Below, piece after piece: positions 10,090 through 21,153 of a stretch of 64,000 nt of DNA. A program made the position numbers and the translations under genes. The notes under the pieces were generated by a model. That model saw only the letters and a program-made list of their open reading frames with translations. It had not been told where the DNA came from and made no database searches. The stretch is taken from assembly GCA_022605405.1 (NCBI GenBank), contig JABYQQ010000012.1:1240001-1304000 (forward strand). Direction: 5' to 3'. Each line of letters opens with the position of its first letter. The stretch's first letter is position 1. Origin of the DNA: Earliella scabrosa. Lineage: Eukaryota; Basidiomycota; Agaricomycetes; Polyporales; Polyporaceae.

Positions 10090-11676
10090 TCATCTTCCGA
10101 ACTCCATGAGCGACCATATGCCCACTCGACCGTCCTGTCCTCCCGAAACCAGCCACCGAGTCCTTTCCACCTTCTCTGCCTCCGTCATGTCGTCATCGTC
10201 GTCTGCAGCATGGGCACAAGAACCACCCTGCGTGTCGTATCGCGCAAACGCGACAGACTGGCAATTCTTCTTGTGATAGCTGAGCGTGCCGAGCGGTTTG
10301 AAGCTCTTCGTCGAAAACAGCCGGATTCTGCGCATCAGAGTTCAGGCTTGCACAGATGGCCGCGCCTGTCGGGATGTCCCCAAGACACTCACCGCCCGTC
10401 CCATCCGCCTATGGCGCACACCCGCCCGTCATCCCGGATCGCCACAGAGGCGTTGCCCGGATGCTTCGTTCGATGGACCGTACACGCTGTCGACAGCGAC
10501 TCTGGCCGTTCCGCTTCCTGTGAGGGCAGAGCCGGTTAGCACTCGGAAACGAGATGACGATCCAGAGCGGCGCACTGAGAGATTGTACCGTCCAATGAGG
10601 TGGTCGGCGGAGACGGTGAGCGCAAAGGATCCGTCCCGGGACATGGCCATCGCCATGACTGCGACAAGTCCTCCGAGTTGACAGACACTTGCACGATAGA
10701 TGTTCTGTTGGAAGACGCACCAGACTCGACATGCAGTCGCACCGTCCACAAGACGTCCCACCCTATCCCCTCGACGGACGCTTCCTTCTCTTCGCGCGTG
10801 TACTCGCGCATCGTCACGCTCCCGTTCTCGTACGCGCACAGCAGCCGTGGACGCGTGCGGCCCGCGGCGTGAGGGTGGGGCACTGTCGAGAGGTGCAGCG
10901 ACATGATGATGCCTGTCTAGGGATGAGAATGGGAACGCGACGAAAGGGGATGAGGGGGAAGAGGGGGAAGGGGGCGCCCCACCTATCGGATTGCGCACGT
11001 CACGTCCGTCCGACGCTGTCGCCGTTTGACCGTCTTTCCCGATCGCAGCATGCAGCCTCTGCTTTCCGGGCAGTGTCCATACGTCGGCCTGTGACATGCG
11101 TTCGTGGGCAGATGTAAATGAGGCGGCGTGAAGAGACGTACGTATGCGGATTCTACGAGGTTCGGCACAGCAACAAGCGCATGACGATCTTCAGTCCGAG
11201 CATCCTCAGGGAGGGGCAGGAGGGAAAATCGGCAATAGTTCAGAGCGTTCACGTCCAAGGAGTATGACAGGGTCGGAGTCTGAAGTCCAGGGAGTGCCGC
11301 CGACCCACCAAGAGAGCGAGACGGCTCATAGACCGCAGTCCAAACGTGCAGCTTGTTGTCTCGGCCATGGCTGCTTCGCGAAAGTGCACAGGCGCACAGC
11401 AGGTATCAGCAGCTAGAGCTGCACACACGAGAATATAGAAGAGTCACGAACGGACGTGATGATGGAGCCCTCCCACTCCTGCACCCCTAGCAGACCGTCT
11501 GTATGTGCCTTCCAGTGCGCGATTGCGCGCAAGCTTCGCGTGGACGTTATCACAACGGTGCCCTCCGCATCGCCCGAGTAGATCCGCTCGTTGTCTTCAG
11601 AGACGTGCACGACGTTGACTTGTGCGCGGTGGCTCCGTATGAGGTGTTTGGGTGTTGGAGGTGGTGGCGCAGACAT
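10090..11676 (-). CDS. ASA1: ASTRA-associated WD40 protein Asa1
   Basis: WD40 propeller of the Asa1/GNB1L type, a partner of the ASTRA/TTT complex that helps PIKK kinases mature. Seven exons, 11676-11456, 11370-11142, 11088-10983, 10912-10721, 10658-10576, 10517-10393 and 10327-10090, give 397 aa. Blades are recognisable from IRSHRAQVNVVHVS and YSGDAEGTV near the N-terminus, through THGRDNKLHVW and HVESVMAMAMS, to HPGNASVAIRDDGRV with GGWDGRIRLFSTK and SGGQDGRVGIW at the C-terminus. Several boundaries were fixed because only one splice choice restores the family motif, for example THGRDNK across intron 1 and HRTKHPG after the short intron 10575-10518. An Asp-rich loop (DDDDD) precedes the last blade. 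Confidence 0.85.
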
Positions 11677-12469
11677 GGCGGCAAGAGGGATGTGATTGTA
11701 ACCCCAATCCTTGCTGGCGGTGGCCCAATAGCCGTTGACCTTCTCCTTTGCAGAAGAGCTCTCAGATGTGAAATCGATGGATCCGAAGTTGGATGCAGAG
11801 TAGTCAGAGTGCAGATGGATCGCTGTGGCACAGCGCAGTATGCAGTCACTGAGATCAAACACGTGTGTACCGACCTCCGTGCCCGATCACGATCTCCGAG
11901 AACGAATCGGCAACTCATTCAGCTGCGGCCTGCCTGCTACAACCCACTCGTGTGCGAGGAAGTGCACACGAGCTACGTTCTGATACGACAGACATCATGC
12001 ATCATGCTTCTGTAATTACGACGGCTTCTGCGACAAGAAATATTCTCGTTCTACTACGGTAACATGCAACTGTGGCACGGACAACAATGGGAGAGCAGAT
12101 GGGATGGTTTCGGGTGTAGGCGCGAGGACAGGAGGAACAAATCGTGCGTGACCCGAGGTATCGTAACGGAGGTATTGCAGGTCTAAGCGAGCGAGATGCA
12201 CAAGAGGGAAGGGACTGTATGCTACACAAAGCGAGCACGAGCAGCCGTGATGGAAGTTAAAGCTCGCGGCGCTCTGAATGGATGGTCGTTGGTTGCCACG
12301 GGCTGGACCGTACGGTGCATCTACTGAGGAGACGCGAGGAAATGGAAGCTGCGCGCCATGGCGCAGGTGCGCGGAATGAATGGCGGAGCCGCGCCTGATA
12401 TCGAATTCAGAATACAAACGAGGCGATGGTATGCAGGGGGAGGGGATTCGGGGGTGCAACCGGAGAGTA
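11677..12469. other. Intergenic region upstream of ASA1
   Basis: Holds the ASA1 promoter and the 3' flank of the SH3 gene. No gene or repeat seen. Confidence 0.4.
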
Positions 12470-13421
12470 TCAGAAGTTCGACCACGACATGACGTCGTCG
12501 CGCGGGCCCATGGTCGGGTTCGAGTCAAGGTTGACCGTCACACCCAGACTGGATACGCGCATCGGTCGCTCGGCGCGAAGACCCTTGACGGGCTTGAGGA
12601 AGCACCACGCCGGGATGGCACCGAGCTCGACCTCGCCGGGGTTGAAGACGCTGTCGCGGCCGACGATGCACCATCCGTCGTCGTGTTGCTGTACGACCGT
12701 GAAAGTCTCGCCGATGGACACGACGAGCTCGTCAGGGAGGACGGGGTCGAAAATCTGCCGGACTTTCTTCTGCGTTGCACCCGCCGCGGAGACGATTGAC
12801 GACGTCGCAGACATGACAGACATGCGCTCGGAGCGACCGCCGCCGCCAGCCAACGCGAACATGGGCGGGACCCATGATGCCGTGGACATGGGCCGGGAGA
12901 GCATGGACTCGCGGTTCGCATCGTCTCGGAAGGAGGGTGGTGCGCCGCCGGTCGGCGCAGCGAAAGGCGCGAAGGGCCGCGGCAGCTTGCCTTCGGCCGT
13001 ATAATGCTGCAGGATCTCGTCGCGCGACGCACCAGGCCGGAGCACGGCGCGCTCCGGCATGACGACGTTCGGACTAAGTTGCGTGCGCGAAAAGCCACTG
13101 CATTCATACGTATGAGCCCGCCGTGCTACGCGATTGAATACCAGGGGAAGGGGGGACAGATGCGCACCTAGGAAGCGGAGCCTTCTCCGACATGTCATCG
13201 TGACCCGACTCTCCGTAGTTGACGAATGCCGACACGCGCAGCTTCTCGCGCTGGGCGCGGGACCTCTTCCGGTACCACCGGATGGCGAGCCAGATAGCGA
13301 GGCCGGCGGCGATGACCGCTGCGACGATGATGCCGGCTACGATGGTCGGGCTCAGGCCGGTGTCTTCTTCACCGGGGAACACCGCGCGAGTGGTGAAGTT
13401 CGAGGTGACGTGAGGGGCCAT
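12470..13421 (-). CDS. Single-pass membrane protein with C-terminal SH3 domain
   Basis: 293 aa from exons 13421-13168 and 13097-12470. A short outer N-terminus with one N-glycosylation sequon (NFT at residue 8) precedes a transmembrane segment at about 26-48, then a basic RWYRKRSR stop-transfer sequence, a disordered Ser/Pro-rich linker and an SH3 domain at about 196-254, with DGWC and GAIPAWCF marking its ligand face. The architecture resembles fungal Fus1/Sho1-like surface scaffolds, but no ortholog can be named. The intron joins PLP to SGFSRTQ in phase 2. The downstream gene at 15475-16881 encodes another single-pass protein of similar layout without SH3. Confidence 0.85.
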
Positions 13422-15474
13422 TGGGTAGGTTTAGACTTTTTGTCAGATGGCTGAGAATCAGGGACAGAGGTATGTGCGATGATGATGAATGGTCGTCGCG
13501 TGCCGTGTGTGTGGGTCGGACTGAATGAGTGGCTGGTTCGAAAGAGTGACAGATCAGAAGAACGTGGACGGATTCGTGTTCCCCGTGAGTCGCTTGCTAG
13601 GACAGCAGCAACGCTTGGACGGGGTGAGGCCTAGGTATATGCGCCAGAAAGGGGATACACCGGAGAGCCTCGAGGGGAGAGGATGGGGAAGAGGGTAGAA
13701 AAGAGAGCCCCGATCCGTATCAGGGGACTATATGAACGCTGCGTGCTTGGGCGGGAAGCTAAATATATCAAAGCTAACGAACGATGCGGTCATGTCAATA
13801 TGAAGACACTGTACGTCAACCGATGTCGGGTAAGTAGCCCGTTACTATGGGCCGCCTCATTTAGGCTTCTTCCTACTACCGCTGACTCCGGAAGTAACCA
13901 ATTTGCGAGGCCTTGTCAACGTCTTCCCCGCCGTCGTCGGTGACATCGTCGGTTGCCTGTATCGATACTCTCCATCTGCGCTCGGTATGGCTCTACTTGT
14001 ACTTGTTCTCTATATCTGCCTCGCCACCTTCTGCGCCAACCAGTCCTTGCGCCACCATGCAATCTCACGCTTGGAATTCGCCAATCTCCACCTCACAAGC
14101 CCATGATGCCCGTGGGCCGTGTCCGATCTTTTGCGAACATCTCATTCAGAATGCGCAGTTGCTGTTGGCGAACCTCAACAACACACACCCCGATGATATC
14201 CCGCGCGTCGCTTGCGTCGAAACACCACCCCCAAGTTCTCTCGTCCGGCCCGAAGTGGCGAGTGAGAGGTTATACGTCAATCGCAGCCATAAGCGGGCGG
14301 AGATAGCGTGGAGGCAGACGGTACGCCCATTCCATCATATCCTGAATGGACACGCCGCACGCCGTCGACTCGTCGAGTGTGCAGTGTAAGCGGTGTGCCC
14401 ACATCAACAGGCCGGGATGTTCCTAACAAAACTTCCACGACTCCGTGAGCTGGAGTTGACCTATATGCCAGCATGTCACTCACCAGCACTTGTTCTCTGC
14501 AATCTTGACGCTTGAAAGAACGTCACATCTGGAGAAGGATCATGCAGTCACCCTGTGGATGTGCAGCTGTCGGACTGTGGCTTTGTCCGCCAATCGAGCA
14601 TCATGCATCATGCAAAAGAGTAACGCACGTCGCACGTCCGAGAGTCCAGCCCAGCGACAGCGCCACCATATGATGCATGATGATCTCCCATACCATGCCA
14701 TGATGCACTGGCCGTCGACCCCTTCCCAAGTTCCCTTCCGCTGTCCCCACAGCTGGCGAGCCTGGAATGTCAAAGTTAGACCTCGATTCCGGGATATCGC
14801 ACACGAGCGTGATACACAGCTGTGGACAGCAAATGGCATTCGCCAAGTAACATACGAACGCATGGTACGAACGGAAGCAGTGGAACAAGGGGGAGCGGCA
14901 GAGGGCGGGCCGGGGAGGCGGCGGCGCACGGCGGGGAAGGGCGGGGTGGATGGGGGGCACGAATTATAAATAAATCAGCGGTATTTAGTACACTAAGAGC
15001 CAAACCTAGACGTCATAGAAGGGAGAAAAAGGCAAGCCCTCCTGTGGGTAACGGAACGGGGTAGGAGACGGCGTTAGGTGAGGGGAGGGGAGGGTTGGAG
15101 AGGGCGGGATGGGGGGCGGTTCGGAGGGAGGACGGCGGGGGTGGGATGAAACCATAACACGGGCGCCATGACAGCACAGCGCGACGGAAGATTGAACACA
15201 AGTGTCCGTGCCTCGACGGGATGGGGCGAGCACCGGCGAGAGTCCATGCGCGGGCGTGTCCGAGAAACAACAGCATCCAGCGGGGTGAGCGTCAACGTCT
15301 CATGGCCCACGTATCATGTACATCAGAACGGGGGGGGAGGAGTTCATCCAGACTCGTAAGCACGAAAGCAAGGGGGGCCTCAGGCACGACGAAACAAGGA
15401 AGGGACGGCGGCGCACGCGCTCAGCTCAGTACGGCGGATGTGCGATCCGCGGAGAAGGGCGAGTTGAGGAGGGG
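13422..15474. other. Gene-poor 2-kb intergenic region
   Basis: Contains the promoter of the SH3 gene and the 3' flank of the next gene. Open frames are short, overlap on both strands and show no family features. The part from 14850 to 15450 is strongly purine-biased on the plus strand. Confidence 0.4.
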
Positions 15475-16881
15475 TCATGGCGTGCGTGCGGCGGTCGTTC
15501 CCGGCGGGAGGGGAAACTCGCGCACGGTCACCGCGTCGTCCTCCGAGTAGGCCGAGAATGTCGAACCCTGCATCGAGACGACGCGGAGGCGCTCCTGCAC
15601 CTCCTCTTTGCTCAGGTCGAGAGCGGCGATGAGGGAGGCTATCGCATGCTCGCTGCCGAACGCTGAGGCTGACGAGCCACTGGGAACAGACGGCTTGGTG
15701 GGAAGCTGGCTGTTCGGCACGAGCGTTGCTGGAGTAGAGACCTCGGTGGCGATCATGGAGGTGGGGAGGGCCTCGTTGAGGTCGAGGAAAGGATTTGTGC
15801 CTCCGCGACCTTCACCCCGAACGAGGCTCTGGGCGCGGCTCGTGCGACTGGTACGGCTGTTGCTGCGACTGCGCATGGCTCGACTCTGGCGGTTGGTCTC
15901 CTGGGCGTTGAAGAACGGGTTGTTGGACCGTGATCTTCGCTCCTCAGCCATCTCCGCGAAAGGATTGCGGGAGGTCGGTTGCGCAGCATCAGCGTGTTCT
16001 TCAGTGTTGAGAACCTCTGCAGACTCCCATCTGTGTAGAGCGGACGCGGTCGCCGGCGGGGTCATCTTGGCCATGACCATCGTGGGAGACATAGTGCCAG
16101 ACTCGACACGGACCGAACGCATGGAGAGGAACGAGTCGTCACCCACGGTCTCACCGTCCCAAGAAACCCCGCTGTTCTGACGCACGGCGGCGGCCGCTGC
16201 AGCAAAGGGCTTGTCGGGGTGCTCGAGGGACAGCTCCTGGGCAAGGGTGGGGTGGTACTTCGTGAACTCGAGCTGGGGAAGGTCGTAGGTGTTCTCCTCG
16301 TCCGCGGTCTTGGAGGTGTAAGCGGTGCGAATACTGGGGGACTTCTTGAACATGGAGAAGTTCTTCTCGTCCGACTCCTGCTGCTCGCGGGTGTTGGGCG
16401 ACGGTAGCGGGAGATCGCCGCGAGGCTTCTCAGAGTCGTCGAGCCGATTAAACGACCTGGCTTGGACACGGTGCTGCTCCGCCTGAGCGGCAGCATTCCT
16501 CCGTGCCGCCGCCGACATCTTGTCCGTGGAACGCTTGTACCAAGCATAGAAGAGGCAGATGAAGAGGGCAAGGCCGATAAACGCACCGACGCAGATGCCG
16601 ATGACGACGCCCAAGGGCAGTTCGCTCTTGCTCGACGCGCTGGCGGCCTCAGCAGCACCTGCAGAGGTGGGCGTGGGGGTAGCCGTACTCGTCGAATGGG
16701 GCTCGGTGATGGTGATCTCCTGGGTGGAGACCAGAGAGACACCCTTCACGACACCTGTGGCGGAGGCATCGAAGGTGAAAGGGCCGGAGCCCGAGTCTGG
16801 TGCGACCGTGATGCCGCCTTCGACCAGACCAGGCGCAAGAGCAGGTTCATCTTGTCGCTTGTGGTGGGGGACAATGTGCAT
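15475..16881 (-). CDS. Single-pass membrane protein with long disordered cytosolic tail
   Basis: Intronless, 468 aa, not recognised as a named family. An extracellular Ser/Thr-rich stretch (about residues 60-85) precedes a strong transmembrane segment at about 89-114 and a YKRS stop-transfer. The rest is low-complexity and charged, with a run of seven alanines around residue 240, SR-rich repeats near 340-370 and a more ordered C-terminus around DLSKEEVQERLRVV. This resembles fungal surface sensors with a short ectodomain, but a signalling role is inference. The first ATG preceding a plausible N-terminus was used; an in-frame ATG 81 bases upstream would give 495 aa. Confidence 0.75.
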   Translation of the reverse strand: MHIVPHHKRQDEPALAPGLVEGGITVAPDSGSGPFTFDASATGVVKGVSLVSTQEITITEPHSTSTATPTPTSAGAAEAASASSKSELPLGVVIGICVGAFIGLALFICLFYAWYKRSTDKMSAAARRNAAAQAEQHRVQARSFNRLDDSEKPRGDLPLPSPNTREQQESDEKNFSMFKKSPSIRTAYTSKTADEENTYDLPQLEFTKYHPTLAQELSLEHPDKPFAAAAAAVRQNSGVSWDGETVGDDSFLSMRSVRVESGTMSPTMVMAKMTPPATASALHRWESAEVLNTEEHADAAQPTSRNPFAEMAEERRSRSNNPFFNAQETNRQSRAMRSRSNSRTSRTSRAQSLVRGEGRGGTNPFLDLNEALPTSMIATEVSTPATLVPNSQLPTKPSVPSGSSASAFGSEHAIASLIAALDLSKEEVQERLRVVSMQGSTFSAYSEDDAVTVREFPLPPGTTAARTP

Positions 16882-17558
16882 GGTGGGTAGAGAGGAAAGG
16901 AGACGTGTTGTGGGAGTGAAGTAAAGAACGACGGGGGAGCGCGCCCGCTGGAGGCGGGGCAACGATTAGGGATTGAATACGAGCTGGCGGAGAGAGGACG
17001 GACGTAATTAATGCGCTGGTTGGGTGATTGGCGTGGAATAGAAGGGGGAGGAGGCTCACCAGGAAGAAGAGGGAGAGCCCGCGGAGGCGAGGGTGCGCCT
17101 GGAGCTCTACGCCGGCTTGAACGACGACGAGGCGGGTGCGAGTGCGGGTGGTGGATGGGGGAAGACGAGGTCGATGTCGCCATCACCACACTCTTCTTCT
17201 GAAACGCTTAGATCGAATTGGTAACTGCCGCGCCGGCATCGCACCGACGCCCGCCCAGACGCCCGTGAGCGCCCACCCCCAGCGCCTCTCCTCCCGCGTG
17301 CCCGACCTTGCCCTTCAAGCTTCAACGTCCCCAGTCGCCTTCCCACTTTTCTCCCTGTCTCGTGTCCTCCAGCTCCAGCAGCACGAACTCGAGAGTGGCC
17401 GTCTGCTGTGTCGCGAGTACTAGGACTGGCTTACGGAATGCGGCCGAATCATGAGCATTGACAGACCACTCGGTTGATCATCACCAAGGGCGCTCATGAG
17501 AGCCATCCTCTGTCTCGTCCGGGGCTCGTCCCTACCCTTCCCTGCCTGACCCAATCCC
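16882..17558. other. Intergenic region beside the inverted-repeat element
   Basis: Upstream region of the preceding minus-strand gene. A minus-strand frame at 17107-17346 begins with ATG but has only low-complexity Arg/Gly sequence and is not called. Confidence 0.35.
17548..17558. repeat. Target-site duplication, left copy
   Basis: GACCCAATCCC, identical to 18620-18630, directly flanking the inverted-repeat element. Confidence 0.75.
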
Positions 17559-18619
17559 AGGCTCCTACCCATCCGCCGCTCGAGTTGAGGGCAATATCTA
17601 GCGGGAGGGAGTTCAAGTTGATTCGGAAGTAGCGCACACAACCTATCATATCATAGACGCCGGACAATGCTGGATCACGTGTATAGTTAAGTTGGGCCCT
17701 CAACTCTGAGCGACGGCTGGCACCAAACACAAGTAAATACACGGAGCCCGGAGAGCAGACGCCCTTGTCGCCTCCATTTGGAAGCCCATCAACCGTGAGC
17801 GCTCCCGTATATTCGACCCCGCCTCAGTATTACATAAGATCCCAATACTTACTCCTCAGGTACTGCTAGTTCGATGTTCCCGTCCAACATTCGAAAGAGC
17901 CTCCGACAATATTCTCAGCAAGGCTCGGAGTGCATATGCATGACAGCCCCATTGTATTTGGCTTGGGACAGGATATTCCAGAAATACTCATAGTGAGCAC
18001 TGAGCAGCTAACTGCGTCAACTCATTGAAGTTCCCTGCGCCTTTTGTGCAGGCTCCAGCCTCTAGTTTGTTCAAACTCGTCCACAATACATCTGTGTGAT
18101 CAACTCAAAACTAGTAGCTAGCTGCTGTATCTGAACACACTTGAATACAGGCTCAGCGGCGAAAGACTAGCCTGTGGGCCCGGGGTCACGGTCGCCTGCT
18201 TGTGAGTAATTACCTCAACGCCTGTGCACCCATACTGGCATCCCATGAATACGATTTGTATTCTGTATGATGTTGGACGGAATGTACTCACTGATTAGTG
18301 TGTCGAATGGTACAAGCAGGCTGAGGAGTAAGTATTGGGATCTTATGTAATACTGAGGCGGGGTCGAATATACGGGAGCGCTCACGGTTGATGGGCTTCC
18401 AAATGGAGGCGACAAGGGCGTCTGCTCTCCGGGCTCCGTGTATTTACTTGTGTTTGGTGCCAGCCGTCGCTCAGAGTTGAGGGCCCAACTAACTATACAC
18501 GTGATCCAACATTGTCCGGCGTTTGTTCGGGTACAGTCTGATCTACGCTACACTCGATCCAACTCGTACCCTCCCGCTGGATATTGCCCTCAACTCGAGC
18601 GGCGGATGGGTAGGAGCCT
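17559..18619. mobile_element. Non-autonomous Mutator-like element with 300-bp inverted arms
   Basis: 1,061-bp element. Its arms (17559-17859 and 18321-18619) are near-perfect reverse complements except for a diverged block of roughly 50-60 bases near position 17620. The termini are AGGCTCCTACCC and GGGTAGGAGCCT. The 461-bp core has no transposase-like reading frame. An 11-bp direct repeat flanks it exactly at the termini. Long inverted repeats with a 9-11 bp target duplication are the hallmark of Mutator-like elements, so this is probably a deletion derivative mobilised in trans. The high arm identity suggests a fairly recent insertion or arm conversion. Confidence 0.75.
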
Positions 18620-18630
18620 GACCCAATCCC
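18620..18630. repeat. Target-site duplication, right copy
   Basis: GACCCAATCCC, matching 17548-17558. Confidence 0.75.
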
Positions 18631-19013
18631 CATATCACTGCAAGTGTCAGATCACGTCACTACTAACGACTGCTTATTGACCATCTGCTTACCAGCATAC
18701 AGCTGTCGATTGTACCAACTAGGTAACCTCAACTTCAAGGATTCGCTCCACGCGAGTCCCTGTGCCCAAGACTCGCCCGATGTCCGGAGTGATGCAGATG
18801 TCCGGACCGTCAAGATCATCTACATAGATTCTAGACTCTCCGTAGCCACAGGCCCGCAAACTCAGACTGTGACAAAATGTTGTGCCAGGTTGTGCCTCGT
18901 CTCATCTGCATCTTATCAGATAAGCCCAACCGCTCCTCCCGCCCTCCCTCCTCCCTCACAAACTCTCTGTCCATCCTCCCCGTCCCCGTCGCGCATCCAA
19001 AAAACCGACAGCC
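18631..19013. promoter_or_regulatory. Upstream region of the AIF-like gene
   Basis: 383 bases between the element and the start codon, becoming pyrimidine-rich (CCTCCCTCC-type tracts) just before the gene. The transposon end lies about 395 bases from the ATG, so it may affect the promoter. Confidence 0.4.
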
Positions 19014-20591
19014 ATGGCCGTAGAAGTCGAAGCTGCAGCGCCCCACCAGCTTTTCGTCGCGGGTGGCTCGTACGCCGGCATCTCCGCCGTGCTGAATCTG
19101 CTGCACATCATTGACGGCACCCACCCCATGCCCAACCTATTTCCGGAGGCTCTGCTCCAGGAGAAACCAGCGCGCGGGGTCCACATCACCCTCGTTGACG
19201 AGCGCGATGGCTTCTGTGAGTGATGCTTGATCCAGTCACCGACACGGCGGCCCACTGACACGCTACCCTACCCCGGGCGCGCAGACCACACTGTTGGGAC
19301 GCCCCTCGCTCACGTGTCCAGGAAATACACCGACTCGTTCTGGAGGAAGTTCACGACTCTTCGGCCACTGCAGCGCAAGGAGATCACAATCGTCCGCGGA
19401 AGTGTGAAGAGCATCGACTGTGATGCCCGCGTCGCGACGTTCAGCGACCTCGACCAAGGCGGCAAGGAGTTCCGCCAGCGCTACGACTACCTCGTCCTCG
19501 CCACGGGCCTGAGGAGAGGCTACCCTGCCGTGCCCCGTGCACTGCTCAAGACCGACTACCTCCAGGACAGCTTCCAGCACATCAGTGGCATAGAGGGTGC
19601 AGCCGGCGACGGAGTGGTCGTCATCGGTGGCGGTAAGCACATCGTACTTGCACCTGTACCCGCCACATACTCAACCCAATTGCCCGCAGGTGCCGTCGGT
19701 ATCGAGATGGCCGGGGAGGTCAGGCTCAACCACCCGACGAAGCAGGTCACCCTCGTGCACTCGCGGAGCGAGCTCCTCTCCAACGAGCCGCTCCCCGACG
19801 AGTTCAAGCAGCGCGCGAAGCTCGTCCTCGAGGAAGAAGGCGTGCGCGTGATCCTGGGGCAGCGCGCGACAGTCGCTCCCCACGACGGCACCACGTCCAC
19901 CATCACGCTCACCAACGGCGAGGTGCTGCACGCTGGCCACGTCATTCCCGCCGCCTCGAGCTGGACGGCCGTCAGCGACTCTCTGCCGCCCGACGCGGTG
20001 GACGAGCACGGCTACGTGAAGGTCAACGCCAAGTGAGTCCCCCACCCACCCACACCCGCCCCAGCCGCCCCCCACTGACAGCCCGCAACGTGGTGCAGGA
20101 TGCAGTTCTCCTCCGCCGTGCCCAACGCTGCGCGCCACTACGCGATCGGGGACGTCGCAGCCTGGTCCGGCATCCGCCGCTCGGGTGCGGGGATGGCCAT
20201 GGGCCGCGTCGCGGCGACGAACATCCTGTCGAGCATCCTGCAGGACGAGGACCCGACGCGCAAGAGCCACACGGTCGACTTCCCCGAGGTGCCGCCCATG
20301 ATGGTCCTCGCGGTCGGCTCGCAGGCGATCTGGTACGGCCCCAAGGTGGGGATGAAGTGGGGCAAGGAGGTCATGAAGGAGACGTTTGGCTCGGACTTGG
20401 GCTGGGACAGTGAGTCGTCTCGAGCTCGTAGTAGCACCGCGAGTGGTTGACGTGTTTGCGACTGCGCAGGTATCTTGCAACATTTTGGTTTTGCAGATCC
20501 GGAGAAGAAGGAAGACGATGATGGAGAGGTGGAAAAGCTGGGGAAGCTGTCCCTTGGTAAGAAGGCTGACGAGTCGCGGTCTGCTGCATAG
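19014..20591 (+). CDS. AIF-like FAD-dependent NAD(P)H oxidoreductase
   Basis: Pyridine nucleotide-disulphide oxidoreductase fold of the apoptosis-inducing-factor/FSP1 group, which uses FAD to pass electrons from NAD(P)H to quinone-like acceptors. Exons 19014-19215, 19285-19632, 19690-20032, 20099-20409 and 20470-20591 give 441 aa. The FAD-binding glycine motif VAGGSYAGISA is at residues 13-25. The NAD-binding motif VVVIGGGAVGIEMAGE is rebuilt exactly across intron 2. YAIGDVAAW is the second FAD contact. No mitochondrial presequence is evident, so a cytosolic or membrane-peripheral location is likely. The tail after FADPEKKE is highly charged. Confidence 0.88.
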
Positions 20592-21153
20592 ATTGCAGTG
20601 AGCGCGAAGACACAAATATACTACTAGATCACAACTAAAATAGCCTCTTTGTGGTAGCTGTATTTACGAACTTCCATCGCTGGACAAGGTTTGAACCCTT
20701 CGTTGGGTCTGCTGTTGTGATCATTGACGTCGTTATTCTTCGACTCGCTTTGCGTCTTCTCAAGTTGGAGTTTACCAAAGGGTCTGGTATGTTGCATTCC
20801 ATGTATCACCTGAGGTATTCTCTTCACTTAGCTACGGCTGTTCTGCATCACAATATCACGAACATCACATCTGTGAAGGTGGTGAGTACAGATTTAAATT
20901 CAGTCCCACGTCGTCTCTCACCGCATAAGTACATTTCTAGGGTCAGGTCAAGACCTCCACATAGCGCATTCGTCGATTGTGCTACCGTAACGTCATTCTG
21001 GATACACCATGATGATGCTGCGAGGAGCCTGTTGTGCCGCCTATGTTTCCTTCACTGATCCGGCTATCCGTCAACCTTGAAAAGCTCGCGTTCTACCCAA
21101 GAGGCGATCAAATGAGGTACGTACAGACATGATACACAATTTCCTTTCACTCG
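20592..21153. other. Intergenic region between convergent genes
   Basis: Two 3' flanks meet here. AT-richer than its surroundings; no gene seen. A GGTTTGAACCC motif near 20693 looks like a tRNA box B but has no cloverleaf around it. Confidence 0.4.

Noticed and set aside
17107..17346. Minus-strand frame of 79 codons upstream of the membrane-protein gene
   Set aside because: Arg/Gly and Pro low complexity from GC-rich DNA, with no recognisable domain.
20685..20715. GGTTTGAACCC, like a tRNA box B
   Set aside because: No acceptor, D or anticodon stem can be folded upstream and no T-run follows.
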